A stretch of DNA of 34,112 nt from the IMG/VR virus record IMGVR_UViG_3300037882_001556, positions 1 to 34,112 of that record; one strand, written 5' to 3'. This stretch comes from a virus. The notes beneath the pieces are model-generated. The model ran no database searches. It was given only the letters and a program-made list of their open reading frames with translations, and was not told the origin of the DNA. The translations under genes and the position numbers were made by a program. Positions 5,780 through 12,044 of the stretch are shown here, one piece after another; the stretch's first letter is position 1; each line of letters begins with the position of its first letter.

Positions 5780-6610
5780 ATGCAAAGTCCATCTATCACT
5801 CAGTCTATCGAAACGATTAACAAGACTGTCGCTCTGGCGATGCTTAGAAAGAAGTTCAAGAACAGACCAATCAAACAGTCTCACGTCGAAAAGCTTGCAA
5901 ACCAAATGGTCTCAGGAAGGTGGGTATTCAATGGTGAGCCAATCATCATTGACAAGTTCGGTCGAGTGATCGACGGAGGACATCGTCTGAATGCGGTCAT
6001 TGAATCTGACTGCGAGTTTGACTTCTGCGTTATCCGAGGGGTCGAACCTGAAACCTCGTTCGAGACAATCGACACGGGGAAAACGAAAAGCGTTTCGGAT
6101 ATTCTCGCTTGCGACGGCGAAATTCATCAGACAAACCTTGCTGGCGCAATCAGGGTTGTCATGTCTTCCTACCAAGGGTTTCTTGGGTCGCATTCAGCCA
6201 TTTCGATAACCCCTTCCCAAGCGCGCAAGTTCCTTAAGGATCATCCTAAGATTCGCGAATCCGTGAAAGCTTGCGTTCGACCCATGCCTAACGGGATTCG
6301 GCGTTCGATTCTTTCCGGTCTCCACTATCTGTTTGTCGTTTCCGACAAAGGCGATTCAACGTATGCCGATGCTTTCGTGTCTGCGTTGGCTGATGGCGTC
6401 GGGCTCGGCAGGAATGACCCGAGGAGGAGGCTCCTGTTCAAATGCATTGAGACGGGTAACAGCGGTCACGTCATGAAGGCAGAGACGTTCTCCGCGCTCA
6501 CGATCAAAGCGTGGAACGCTTTCCGCGCTGGAGAGGATATGCACGCGCTCAGGTACACCAAGGACGAGTCATTCCCGAAGATCGCCGGGCTCAAGATCAC
6601 CCGAGAATGA
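5780..6610 (+). CDS. ParB/sulfiredoxin-fold phage protein (276 aa)
   Basis: I choose the ATG at 5780 because GAAAGG lies 7 bases upstream. An in-frame ATG at 5765 (ATGA overlap) has no ribosome site. The N-terminal 100 residues show the ParB-like nuclease-domain pattern: a substrate-site tail (NRPIKQSHVEKLANQM), GRWVFNGEPIIID, GRVIDGGHRLNAV and FETIDTGKTKSVSDIL. The G-x-R and DGGHRL blocks are the nucleotide-binding core of this superfamily (CTPase or nuclease). The C-terminal half is helical and would be the partner or DNA-binding region. Phages carry many such proteins with mostly unknown roles. The gene is about 45% GC in a sampled 60-base line, clearly lower than its neighbours, which suggests later acquisition. 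Confidence 0.75.
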   Translation: MQSPSITQSIETINKTVALAMLRKKFKNRPIKQSHVEKLANQMVSGRWVFNGEPIIIDKFGRVIDGGHRLNAVIESDCEFDFCVIRGVEPETSFETIDTGKTKSVSDILACDGEIHQTNLAGAIRVVMSSYQGFLGSHSAISITPSQARKFLKDHPKIRESVKACVRPMPNGIRRSILSGLHYLFVVSDKGDSTYADAFVSALADGVGLGRNDPRRRLLFKCIETGNSGHVMKAETFSALTIKAWNAFRAGEDMHALRYTKDESFPKIAGLKITRE

Positions 6611-6617
6611 GATCGAA

Positions 6618-7733
6618 ATGAAGGTCTATACGATCCGAGATTGGGACCAATTCGAGAACCCGACCGTCGACAAACGGTCGGTAAACTCGGTCGGATGGTG
6701 GCGGCATCCGGCGACGCTCAACTCCCGAGGGCGGCTCCGGCTACTCCGCGATGGCGACGCCGGCCGGACTGCTATCATCGTGTTCGAGTCGATGGTTTCG
6801 CTCCATTGCGAACGGCCGAAGTCGAAACGCAACGGGAGACTGGCGAACTCCGACGGCTCGCCGATGGAAGTCGAGGACATCGCCGACGCGATTCACATTC
6901 CGCCCGAACTCGTTTTGGCATCAATGGAAAGGCTCGCTGACCCGAGGATAGGATGGCTCGTAGCGGAGTCGATCCCGGATCGATCCCGATCCGATCCCGA
7001 TCCGAACCGGGAGCAAGTCCGATCCGAACCCGGAGCAAGTCTGGAGCAAGTCCGGACCGTCGCCGGACCGGATCCGGTCCCTCCGGTACGGTACGGTACG
7101 GTACGTAACGGTACGGTACGGATCCCCCCTAACCCCCCGGTGGGGGGAACGCCTGCCAGAGCCGGGAGGGGAGCGGCCACGGTGCCGGCGGAAGTCGCGG
7201 CGTCGGTCGCCGCCGAGTGGAATGCCGTTGTTGATTCGATCCCCGGTTGTAAACTTCCGCGATGCCGCGAACGAAATCTCAAGCCGGTTCTGCCGAGGAG
7301 CGTCGAGCGACACCTCGCCGCTCGAATTGTCGAGGAGGGAGGATTTGAGACATTCGTCGAAACCTTTCGAGATCGGGCGAATCGGTTGGCTTCGAGCGCG
7401 TTCCACTGCGGACAAAATGAACGGAACTGGAGAGCTGACCTTTCGTGGATGCTCGAGCCCGGAGGATGGCAGAAGTCGGCAAGGATAGTTATCGAAATGA
7501 CAAACGGTGCCGCGACTCATTCGGAAAGGCGGTATCGGAAGCTGACTCAGCTCGAACGAGACATGCTGCGGATGGAAGGGCACGACGATGAATCGATTGC
7601 CAAGGTCGAATCAGGTCTCACTACCGATCGAAGCATCCTCACCCGGTCAGGCGCAAGTGGAGCAACGACGGGCGGTATTCCGGGCGATCCAGCTTTTGAA
7701 AGCGGCGAGCCCGAACCTCGCTGTCCATTTTGA
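6618..7733 (+). CDS. Replication initiator-like protein (371 aa) carrying an internal origin candidate
   Basis: The first 115 residues look like the winged-helix N-domain of phage replication proteins (IRDWDQFENPTVDKRS, then WWRHPATLNSRGRLRLL, MEVEDIADAIHIPPEL, ADPRIGWL). Residues 115-190 are a low-complexity Arg/Pro/Gly linker, encoded by DNA full of short repeats. The C-domain (about 195-295) has W-N-x-x-V and ends in HCGQNERNWRADLSWMLEPG, a block I associate with O-type initiators and primosome-like phage proteins. The last 75 residues are unstructured, and the final 146 bases are shared with the next gene in another frame. Lambda O also holds the origin inside its own gene, which supports the same reading here. 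The role would be origin binding and helicase recruitment. Confidence 0.7.
   Translation: MKVYTIRDWDQFENPTVDKRSVNSVGWWRHPATLNSRGRLRLLRDGDAGRTAIIVFESMVSLHCERPKSKRNGRLANSDGSPMEVEDIADAIHIPPELVLASMERLADPRIGWLVAESIPDRSRSDPDPNREQVRSEPGASLEQVRTVAGPDPVPPVRYGTVRNGTVRIPPNPPVGGTPARAGRGAATVPAEVAASVAAEWNAVVDSIPGCKLPRCRERNLKPVLPRSVERHLAARIVEEGGFETFVETFRDRANRLASSAFHCGQNERNWRADLSWMLEPGGWQKSARIVIEMTNGAATHSERRYRKLTQLERDMLRMEGHDDESIAKVESGLTTDRSILTRSGASGATTGGIPGDPAFESGEPEPRCPF
6971..7052. repeat. Iteron-like tandem repeats, candidate replication origin
   Basis: A run of GATCC/GATCG words (6971-7003) leads into two tandem 22-base units, 6997-7018 and 7019-7040, that differ at one base. A third GAGCAAGTC copy follows at 7044-7052; the others are at 7011 and 7033. 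Twenty-two is not a multiple of three, so the two units are translated in different frames and the repetition is conserved as DNA rather than as protein. This lies in the linker-coding centre of the initiator gene. Confidence 0.6.
7085..7119. repeat. GGTAC pentamer tandem array
   Basis: Seven consecutive 5-base units run from 7085 to 7119. Six are GGTAC and one, the fifth (7105-7109), is GTAAC. A GGATCC follows. The unit length of five shifts the codon frame each time, so the array is a DNA-level feature. It is part of the same repeat-rich strip as the iterons and could be a protein-binding or easily slipped segment of the origin. Confidence 0.6.
7124..7147. repeat. C6/C6/G6 stem-forming block
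   Basis: Two C6 runs (7124-7129 and 7133-7138) precede one G6 run (7142-7147), separated by TAA and GGT. The G-run can pair with either C-run, giving two alternative stems, and the G/C tracts could also adopt other non-B structures. It closes the repeat-rich centre of the initiator gene on the right. Confidence 0.5.
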
Positions 7734-8148
7734 GACGGTGCCGGATGTCGCTCTGGCTTGGTGCGTATCTTGCCGTGACTTCTCGGCGGCGGTCATCGTC
7801 GAAGCGACGGATCGAATGCTCTCAGGGATGCGACACGAAAAGCGCGGGTTCATCCCGGATGCCTTTGTCCTCGCCGACTACTGCGAGCGGGTCGCGGAAG
7901 ATCGGCGCATCGAGAATCAGCGGCGAAGATGGGAAGATGAAGAGTCCAATCATCGGCCAGTCAGCGACCATATCGCCGAAGAGAATGCGAAGAGGCTTCG
8001 AGAATCCTTGAACGTCAAAGTCCAAGATTGCAATGTTGTAGTCGGGAGTGTCGCCGGACGGGAGACAACCGACGAAGAATGGATTGCCATTCGCCAATCG
8101 AAGATCGACCAATTAAAAAGATCGAGAAATGCTAAAGCTCCATTCTGA
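7588..8148 (+). CDS. Possible helicase loader-type replication protein (186 aa)
   Basis: The ATG at 7588 has GGAAGGG nine bases upstream and lies 146 bases inside the previous gene in another frame. A GTG near 7656 is an alternative. The first 30 residues are unstructured. A helical region follows with VFRAIQLLKAASPNLAVHFE, PDVALAWCVSCRDFSAAVIV and EKRGFIPDAFVLADYCERVA, then a charged coiled coil (ENQRRRWEDEES). The spaced FIPDAFVL block resembles the P.P.el pattern of phage proteins that test or load helicases, and the position directly after an initiator fits the lambda O-P order. No Walker motif is present, so it is not a DnaC-type ATPase. The loader role is an inference. Confidence 0.6.
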   Translation: MNRLPRSNQVSLPIEASSPGQAQVEQRRAVFRAIQLLKAASPNLAVHFETVPDVALAWCVSCRDFSAAVIVEATDRMLSGMRHEKRGFIPDAFVLADYCERVAEDRRIENQRRRWEDEESNHRPVSDHIAEENAKRLRESLNVKVQDCNVVVGSVAGRETTDEEWIAIRQSKIDQLKRSRNAKAPF

Positions 8149-8335
8149 CCCGTTGAGATGGCCAGAGATCGAAAGGTTTCGATTCGAGGAGCGGGCCGCA
8201 ATCCGAGAATATGACGGCGGTCAATCGCGGGAAGATGCGGAACGTTACGCCGAAAAGGAAATCCGATCATCAGTCTTCCGATCTGACATCGAATCGAAGA
8301 AGGTCAAAAGTAGTTCCAAAGGCATAGAACAATGA
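8129..8335 (+). CDS. Small phage protein with EYDGG motif (68 aa)
   Basis: The ATG at 8129 overlaps the previous gene by 20 bases and has only a weak GAG upstream. The core reads FEERAAIREYDGGQSREDAE, followed by RYAEKE. I recall this E-x-A-A-I-x-E-[YF]-DGG-x-x-R-x-x-AE pattern as a short helical module in many phage and plasmid proteins, sometimes at the C-terminus of replication enzymes and sometimes as a stand-alone protein. It has no catalytic residues that I can name. Its stop overlaps the ATG of the secreted protein gene (ATGA). Confidence 0.6.
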   Translation: MLKLHSDPLRWPEIERFRFEERAAIREYDGGQSREDAERYAEKEIRSSVFRSDIESKKVKSSSKGIEQ

Positions 8336-9726
8336 AAACCGTTCTCGTTTTTCTCATTGTCGCTTGCTCGCTTGCTGCGCAAACGATCGACCTCCCGCTC
8401 TCCGCACCGCTGCCGCCGAACTTCCGGGCGGTGCCGCATCAGTCGGGCGCGCTGATAATCAACGACGGACCGCCCGCACAGGTCGGCGTCTCGATCATGG
8501 GCTTTCCGCTCGCGACCGCGAAGACGATCAACGGCGTGCGCGGCCCGTGGTGGCTCCAAGGCGAGTCGCTTCTCGCCGCACCATGGGCCGCAGAGCCGGA
8601 CGACGCAACGCGCGCGGCAATCCAAACGCTTCTCGAACCGTCGATTGACTTCGCCTTCCTCGCCAAGCCGCGCATTGCCGCCGTGCTCGCGAACTTCGGC
8701 GACGGGAAGCCGCACGACTTCGGCTTCACGCAGCTCGCCTCGACTCGACAGGCGTGGCTCGGCGAGACTCTACCGGCCGACAACTTTCATTACCGCTTCA
8801 TGAACTCGATCGGCGCGGAGGGATTCTGCAACGGGCACTACGATCTGCCGTTTTGGGCGTGGGTGAACTGGCTCCAAACCGGCGATGACGCGACCTACTC
8901 GGCCGCGCTTCGCTGGTCGATCGGACAGGTGACGAGCGGGTTCATTTGGTCCGGTCCGGCCAAGGGTATGTACCGGACCGAGAAGGGCATCGACCACGTC
9001 GGATCGTTCGGGAATCCGATCTGGGAAAAGAACTGGTGCCGTTCGACGGTGATGGCGTGGCACGTCACTGGTATGCCAGTCTTTCGACTTGCCGCTGAGG
9101 CTCACCGATCGGCATTGCTTGCACTCCCGGCGAACTATTGGAACGGCGAATGGGGCGCGCGAATCCCGGCTCGAATCCTCGATGACATGCTCGTTTTGCA
9201 GGAGGGCATGGGCTACACGATGGCCGCTCGTGCGGTGCCGTTCGTTCGCCACGTCGTCTCGCACGCCGACCCGGTGCTGAACATCTGGACCAACAAGGGC
9301 AACAACGGCAACGCGCCCGCGAGCCCGTGGATGAGCGCCGAATGCTGGCTTGCATGCTGGCAGTGGATGAGTCGCGAGCCTTCGCTCGCCGACCTCCGGC
9401 CACGACTCATGGCGATCGGTCGATCCATCCTCGATCGAGGAATCAAGCCGACGCCGAACGGTCCGCTTTGCTGGTACCGATTCCACCCGGCATTCGAGCC
9501 GCCGATTGCGCTTGGGCATCTCGGCTTTCTCCTGCCCGTCGCTCGCGTCGTCGACCCGTCCCGCGCTGCGGATATCCAGACGATGCTCACGAGTTACGCG
9601 GGGTCGCTCCTCTCTCAGATACCGCACGCTGTCCCGGCGGTCATGGACATCCGCGCCGACTACGGGCCGAAGGGCCCGGCGAACTACAAAGACATGCTCG
9701 AAATATTGCACGGGGCGCGGCGATGA
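8332..9726 (+). CDS. Secreted or lipid-anchored helical (toroid-like) protein (464 aa)
   Basis: The ATG at 8332 (ATGA overlap) follows AAAGG. The N-terminus MKTVLVFLIVACSLAAQTID is a signal peptide. IVAC fits a lipobox, giving a lipoprotein with Cys12, but cleavage after AAQ by signal peptidase I is also possible. The mature part is rich in Trp, His and Gly with repeated helix pairs (LPFWAWVNWLQTGDDATYSA, TVMAWHVTGMPVFRLAAEAH, RILDDMLVLQEGMGY, MSAECWLACWQWM). This resembles the alpha/alpha toroid of some glycan-acting enzymes, but no catalytic motif can be named. It stands between replication proteins, a strange place for an exported protein, so it may be a moron that alters the host surface. 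It shares the operon's GC-rich codon use. Confidence 0.8.
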   Translation: MKTVLVFLIVACSLAAQTIDLPLSAPLPPNFRAVPHQSGALIINDGPPAQVGVSIMGFPLATAKTINGVRGPWWLQGESLLAAPWAAEPDDATRAAIQTLLEPSIDFAFLAKPRIAAVLANFGDGKPHDFGFTQLASTRQAWLGETLPADNFHYRFMNSIGAEGFCNGHYDLPFWAWVNWLQTGDDATYSAALRWSIGQVTSGFIWSGPAKGMYRTEKGIDHVGSFGNPIWEKNWCRSTVMAWHVTGMPVFRLAAEAHRSALLALPANYWNGEWGARIPARILDDMLVLQEGMGYTMAARAVPFVRHVVSHADPVLNIWTNKGNNGNAPASPWMSAECWLACWQWMSREPSLADLRPRLMAIGRSILDRGIKPTPNGPLCWYRFHPAFEPPIALGHLGFLLPVARVVDPSRAADIQTMLTSYAGSLLSQIPHAVPAVMDIRADYGPKGPANYKDMLEILHGARR

Positions 9727-10262
9727 AAAACCTGATGGTAGATATCGAGACGATCAGCGTCCGCACTGATGCCTGTATCGTCTCGATCGGTGCCGTTTTC
9801 TTCGACCAAGGTGGACCCGGAGAAACATTTTACACGGCAGTTGATATCTGCGCTCAGCCTCAATCAATCATCGGCAGGATCGAGCCATCGACCGTTCTAT
9901 TTTGGATGAACCATCGCGATAGCTTCCCGGACATGGACGACGCGCCGGACCTAAAGACCGCGCTCAATCGGTTCTTTTGTTTCGCCGGTCAAGACGAATC
10001 ACCGACCGACGACTGGACGTCAATGGTATGGTCGTATGGGTCGAACTTCGACATCCCGATACTTCAAGAGGCATCAATTCGTTGCGGTCAATATTGGCCA
10101 TGGGGTTACCGATCAGCAAGATGTGCGCGGACAGTAATTGAACTTGCAAAGACGGTCGGGTTCATCCCTGTTTGTAGCCGCGACCACAACGCGCTTGCCG
10201 ACGCGGTCGAGCAAGCGAAGAACGTATCTGCCGCTTGCAAGGTCTTAGGTGTGAAAATATGA
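9723..10262 (+). CDS. DEDDh 3'-5' exonuclease, DnaQ/RNase T superfamily (179 aa)
   Basis: The ATG at 9723 overlaps the previous stop (ATGA). All five DEDDh residues can be placed: D7 and E9 in MVDIET (ExoI), D110 in YGSNFDIPIL (ExoII), and H155 and D160 in DHNALADAVEQAK (ExoIII). The segments SIGAVFFDQG and GRIEPSTVLFWMNHRD match what I recall of the Rv2179c-like exoribonuclease subgroup often found in phages. It would remove nucleotides from 3' ends of RNA or DNA during replication or recombination, using two metal ions. The protein is a complete single domain with no polymerase attached. Confidence 0.9.
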   Translation: MKNLMVDIETISVRTDACIVSIGAVFFDQGGPGETFYTAVDICAQPQSIIGRIEPSTVLFWMNHRDSFPDMDDAPDLKTALNRFFCFAGQDESPTDDWTSMVWSYGSNFDIPILQEASIRCGQYWPWGYRSARCARTVIELAKTVGFIPVCSRDHNALADAVEQAKNVSAACKVLGVKI

Positions 10263-10441
10263 AAGACCATGACCGCAAGTCCGGCGATCCGTCACCGGCC
10301 ACCATCGCCAAACGGTGCGCCGAGATTCGAGCGGAACGGGTCGCACGCGCCGCTCGCATGTCCGACATGGGATGGGGCGGCGAATGGACGCGGAAGTATG
10401 GCGCGGTCCGCAAGCGGAAGGCGAAGAAGGAGATGGAATGA
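10259..10441 (+). CDS. Small basic hypothetical protein (60 aa)
   Basis: The ATG at 10259 overlaps the exonuclease stop (ATGA), and its own TGA overlaps the next ATG, so it is locked in a translationally coupled chain. The protein is strongly basic (ATIAKRCAEIRAERVARAAR, and a C-terminal VRKRKAKKEME). A central MGWGGEWTRKYG has helix-breaking glycines. This could bind nucleic acid. I do not recognise the family. An earlier in-frame start at 10235 would fall inside the exonuclease and has no ribosome site. Confidence 0.6.
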   Translation: MKDHDRKSGDPSPATIAKRCAEIRAERVARAARMSDMGWGGEWTRKYGAVRKRKAKKEME

Positions 10442-10995
10442 CCTGCGCGCTCGCAATCACCAACGGAACCGATGTCGTCATCGCCGCCGATCGACTCGGC
10501 TCGAACGGATGGACCGGAACCGAGTATAGGAACCCGAAGGTATTCGCCGTCGGCAACGTGCTTCTCGGAGTCGCCGGTTCGTATCGGTACTCGCAGTTGA
10601 TTCAGCGGAAGTTGAAGGCTCCGCGAGACGGATTCATTGACCTCGACGAGGACTTCGTCGATGCCGTTCGGAGGGTGCTCAAGGATCACGGGTCGCTGAA
10701 AGATGGAACGACGGGAAACGCCGAGGCCGCAGGTGTTGCCGTCATCGGATGGAAGGGCCGAATCTTCTATTTCCAGTCCGACCTATCCATGATCGAGCCC
10801 GACGAGCCCTTCGTTTCCGTCGGATCCGGAGATCATCACGCCACCGGGTTCCTCTATTCGTTCGACTGGTCGACGCCGGTCGCTATCGACGAAATGAAAC
10901 GCCGCGCGTCGCTGGCGATCGAGTGTGCGGCCCGCTTCGTTCCTTCGGTGCGTGGCAAGGCGCAGGTCGAAGTTCTCAATGGGTCGGCGTCATGA
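10438..10995 (+). CDS. Ntn hydrolase, proteasome-beta/HslV-like (185 aa)
   Basis: The ATG at 10438 overlaps the preceding stop (ATGA). After Met removal the protein starts with Thr, the N-terminal nucleophile of proteasome-type hydrolases. Using mature numbering, Asp17 (VVIAADRLG), Lys33 (RNPKVFAVG) and Ser129 (VSVGSGDHHATG) fall at exactly the positions used by 20S proteasome beta subunits. The region after VLLGVAGSYR has the expected helices. Near position 166-169 the usual Asp is not seen, although a Ser stands at 169. It has no propeptide. No unfoldase (HslU, ClpX or Mpa type) is encoded nearby, so it could act alone as a peptidase or amidase or use a host ATPase. Homologous phage Ntn proteins exist as far as I recall, but their role is unknown. 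Confidence 0.8.
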   Translation: MTCALAITNGTDVVIAADRLGSNGWTGTEYRNPKVFAVGNVLLGVAGSYRYSQLIQRKLKAPRDGFIDLDEDFVDAVRRVLKDHGSLKDGTTGNAEAAGVAVIGWKGRIFYFQSDLSMIEPDEPFVSVGSGDHHATGFLYSFDWSTPVAIDEMKRRASLAIECAARFVPSVRGKAQVEVLNGSAS

Positions 10996-11465
10996 CGATA
11001 CCGCATCCGTCGATTGTTTACGGGGTCCAGTTTGTCGTTCCCGGGAAACCGGAAGGCCAGCGTCGGCATCGTTCTCGAATTGTCCACTCCGGATTTAGCA
11101 CGTTCGCCCGGCAGTATGACCCAAAGGAATCTGTCGATCGCAAGGCGACGATCCAGCATTACGCCCGAGAAGCAATGGTCCGGGCATCTCCGATGACCGG
11201 ACCTGTCTCCGCCGAGGTCACCGCCTACTTCGCTTGCCAGCGATCGAAGTGGAGGAAGCGCGATCCGGTCCCGGAAGGATGGCACGCAAGCAAGCCCGAT
11301 AGCGACAACGTGCTCAAAAGCCTGTTTGATGCGTGCAACGGCGTCGTTTACCTCGACGATTCGCAAGTCGTCGATGTCCACTTCCGCAAGCGGCGCGCGA
11401 AGCAAGGCGAACCCGATCGGCTGGTTGTCCGATTCACAGAAGCGACCGAATCCGACCACGAATAA
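10992..11465 (+). CDS. RusA-like Holliday junction resolvase (157 aa)
   Basis: The ATG at 10992 overlaps the previous stop (ATGA). The protein has the RusA core: a strand FVVPGKPEGQRRHRS, then HASKPDSDNVLKSLFDACNG with D103 and D105 of the D-x-D-N metal site, then VVYLDDSQVVDVHFRKR with D122/D123. These acidic residues bind the catalytic metal, and the basic segment (FRKRRAKQ) contacts DNA. It would cut four-way junctions or branched replication intermediates before packaging. It ends the replication block. Confidence 0.9.
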   Translation: MTIPHPSIVYGVQFVVPGKPEGQRRHRSRIVHSGFSTFARQYDPKESVDRKATIQHYAREAMVRASPMTGPVSAEVTAYFACQRSKWRKRDPVPEGWHASKPDSDNVLKSLFDACNGVVYLDDSQVVDVHFRKRRAKQGEPDRLVVRFTEATESDHE

Positions 11466-11495
11466 AAACGCCCCGCCGCTTGCCACGGCGAGGCG
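11464..11495 (-). terminator. Intrinsic terminator facing left
   Basis: Read on the minus strand, a GC-rich stem (outer 4 bp, one mismatch, inner CGCCG/CGGCG 5 bp, 7-base loop; 11495-11469) is followed directly by five Ts (A-run at 11464-11468). On the plus strand the same stem is preceded by As and followed by GAATGC, so it should not stop rightward transcription well. The A-run includes part of the stop codon of the RusA-like gene. No leftward gene ends here. Confidence 0.6.
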
Positions 11496-11550
11496 AATGC
11501 AAAGATCCACCGTCTCGATTCAACCGCAGTCTAACCGGAGATCGGGACAC

Positions 11551-11709
11551 ATGGAAACCGTCGAATGGCTCGCGCCAAAGGAAGCCGCGCGCCGACTTCA
11601 CCTCCACGTCGAAACAATACGCCGTTGGGCTCGAGCAAGAATCGTCTCAACTCGGCGCATCGGACCTCGACTCCGCGTCCGATGGCCCATTTTGACACGC
11701 GGCAAATAA
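11551..11709 (+). CDS. Excisionase/MerR-type HTH protein (52 aa)
   Basis: The ATG at 11551 has CGGAG about 12 bases upstream. The whole protein is a minimal winged helix-turn-helix: VEWLAPKEAARRLHLHVETI, then RRWARARIVSTRRIGPRLRV ending in a wing strand RWPILTRGK. This is the pattern of the HTH_17 (excisionase/MerR-like) family, which binds short DNA sites. It sits alone between the replication and late operons, so a switch role in late transcription, or architectural use, is plausible. There is no integrase in view to pair with it as an excisionase. Confidence 0.7.
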   Translation: METVEWLAPKEAARRLHLHVETIRRWARARIVSTRRIGPRLRVRWPILTRGK

Positions 11710-11733
11710 CAACATTTCAAGACTTATCGCAAC

Positions 11734-11775
11734 TCTGCCCATGTTTGCTATGGCAGAACCGCACCAAAATCGAAT
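11734..11775 (+). promoter_or_regulatory. Palindrome and possible late promoter
   Basis: TCTGCC (11734-11739) and GGCAGA (11752-11757) are perfect inverted repeats, extended inward by an AT/AT pair around a bulged C. A TTGCTA inside the palindrome (11745-11750) followed after 19 bases by TCGAAT (11770-11775) is a weak promoter candidate for the late operon starting at 11835. The palindrome would then be an operator or activator site. Spacing is long, so this is tentative. Confidence 0.3.
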
Positions 11776-11834
11776 AGACCTCACGCATTGGAGCCCGCGC
11801 GACAAGGGAAGCGCAGGGCGACCGGAGACATCGC

Positions 11835-12044
11835 GTGAACCTATTCGTCGAATGCCGCGAATGCGGTAGAGCACTCGGCCGAAAGCCACAAACCGACCCG
11901 CAATCAGCCGGGAAAGCTACGGCCTTCCTCTGCCGAGTGTGCGATGTCTGGACCGTCACCGACGAATCCGCTCCTCACCCGACCGCTCACCGGCCCGGGA
12001 ACTGGCGGCAACGGATCGAGTCTCGTGAGGCCGCCAACCGATGA
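11835..12044 (+). CDS. Zinc-ribbon protein upstream of terminase (69 aa)
   Basis: The GTG at 11835 has GGAG nine bases upstream. Two CxxC pairs, VECRECGRAL and LCRVCDVW, are separated by about 20 residues and form a classical zinc ribbon. The C-terminal 30 residues are polar and basic. It begins the late operon and its stop overlaps the ATG of the terminase small subunit. Small zinc proteins and HNH nucleases are common beside terminases, but there is no HNH motif here, so a DNA- or protein-binding adaptor is the most that can be said. Confidence 0.7.
   Translation: MNLFVECRECGRALGRKPQTDPQSAGKATAFLCRVCDVWTVTDESAPHPTAHRPGNWRQRIESREAANR

Noticed and set aside
7085-7119. CRISPR-like array
   Set aside because: Units are five bases with no spacers; it is a simple tandem repeat in coding DNA.
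8770-9711. 313-aa antisense open frame across the secreted protein gene
   Set aside because: The plus-strand protein has a signal peptide, overlaps and structured sequence; the antisense product is Arg-rich and lacks a ribosome site.
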